Source: Lingula anatina
Taxonomy: Eukaryota; Brachiopoda; Lingulata; Lingulida; Lingulidae
Reading direction: 5' to 3'
NCBI RefSeq assembly: GCF_001039355.2
Contig: NW_019775543.1
Location: 269,095 to 333,094 of the forward strand
Length of the DNA stretch: 64,000 nt
Below the pieces are notes generated by a model. That model was not told where the DNA came from and searched no databases. It saw only the letters and a program-made list of their open reading frames with translations. The first letter of the stretch is position 1. Every line of letters starts with the position of its first letter. A program made the translations under genes and the position numbers. This document shows positions 63,407-64,000 of the stretch, piece after piece.

Positions 63407-63742
63407 ATAACATAAATTTAACAAGCGATTAGATTAGATATTTTTAAGGCATTTAATTAAATTTAACTTATATATTTCATTATATATTTGAATTTATAGA
63501 CACAGTGAAAATACTTATTTAATATTTTCTACAGAATGAAGATATTTTTGCATGTGTTAGTGTTGGATGTTCCAGTACACCACAGCTAAACTCATATTCT
63601 TTGTAACACTAAGAACCTTTGTCTTTGATCTTTTTCAAGGAAATTTTGCATGGGTGTAGAAATATTTCAGACTTCATGCACAGGGAAACTGCAGAAAACA
63701 TGATACTCACTTGCACTACGTGTACATTTACTTCATGCATGG

Positions 63743-63748
63743 AATAAA
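63743..63748 (+). terminator. AATAAA polyadenylation signal
   Basis: The hexamer lies about 340 nt after the stop of the terminal exon. Confidence 0.4.
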
Positions 63749-63918
63749 GACTGATGTAGAAAGGCTCACAGAAAAATCTTCTCTGCCATGAAAAATCAGG
63801 AGATATGATTTTATTTATATAAATTAGGAATTTATAGCTTGATATATTTTAAACATATATTTCTAATTTTCTGTTTTTGATGTAATATCATGTTTATCTT
63901 CCATGGCAGAAAGGTGTA

Positions 63919-63924
63919 AATAAA
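63919..63924 (+). terminator. AATAAA polyadenylation signal
   Basis: This is a second hexamer about 510 nt after the stop. About 60 nt downstream lie T- and GT-containing stretches, as expected for a cleavage region. Confidence 0.4.
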
Positions 63925-64000
63925 AGATGGCAGTACTAGCCTTAAATGTTTCAGACTAGAATTGATGTTTCTATTTGTCATTCAGTGGTCATTCTTGTCC

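Larger units (their letters stand above)
63407..64000 (+). other. Putative 3' UTR of the short isoform
   Basis: This is AT-rich sequence without a supported reading frame, following the stop of the terminal exon. It contains the poly(A) signals at 63743 and 63919. It could equally be intron of the long isoform. Confidence 0.45.

Overview
The window is intron-rich, AT-rich animal DNA. It is dominated by one very large plus-strand gene that I recognise as the orthologue of ADGRV1 (GPR98/VLGR1/MASS1), the very large adhesion GPCR with a Calx-beta-repeat ectodomain. I can follow it from the signal-peptide exon at 6555 through about 50 coding exons, all with phase-compatible GT-AG junctions. Together they encode about 3,060 residues, roughly the N-terminal half of the vertebrate protein. 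Domain order matches the vertebrate protein as I remember it: Calx-beta units 1 to 4, a degenerate unit, five more units, a LamG/pentraxin-like domain, many more Calx-beta units, and a four-cysteine (PAN/Apple-like) module. The EAR repeats, GPS/GAIN and 7TM regions would lie beyond the right edge and are not seen.

Layout: 1-6544 has no gene I can support, apart from simple repeats and a foldback transposon-like element at 5783-6217. Exons 1-19 (6555-29021) encode Calx-beta units and end in the first half of a Calx-beta fold. Exons 20-24 (29303-31460) carry the LamG domain inserted into that fold. Exons 25-27 (31714-32826) continue the Calx-beta series. The 11.3 kb intron 32827-44133 hosts a complete antisense two-coding-exon gene for a secreted C-type-lectin-domain protein (38127-40806). 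Exons 28-49 (44134-62579) resume the Calx-beta series, including the cysteine module at 56016-56165. An exon at 63054-63406 is in frame with exon 49, completes the last beta strand, then runs into a Thr/Ser-rich mucin-like tail, a stop codon and poly(A) signals. It looks like an alternative 3' terminal exon giving a secreted ectodomain-only isoform.

Points of note are a one-base C-run frameshift in exon 6 that breaks the reading frame, several phase-symmetric candidate microexons, MITE-like elements in introns, and trinucleotide repeats that would encode poly-Ser or Thr-rich tracts.

Organism: an invertebrate bilaterian. The AT-rich composition, expanded introns and apparent enrichment of the palindrome TACATGTA make a mollusc or other lophotrochozoan my best guess, but this is a weak inference. 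No computation or database search was run. Comparisons with the human protein are from memory of the family and should be treated that way.
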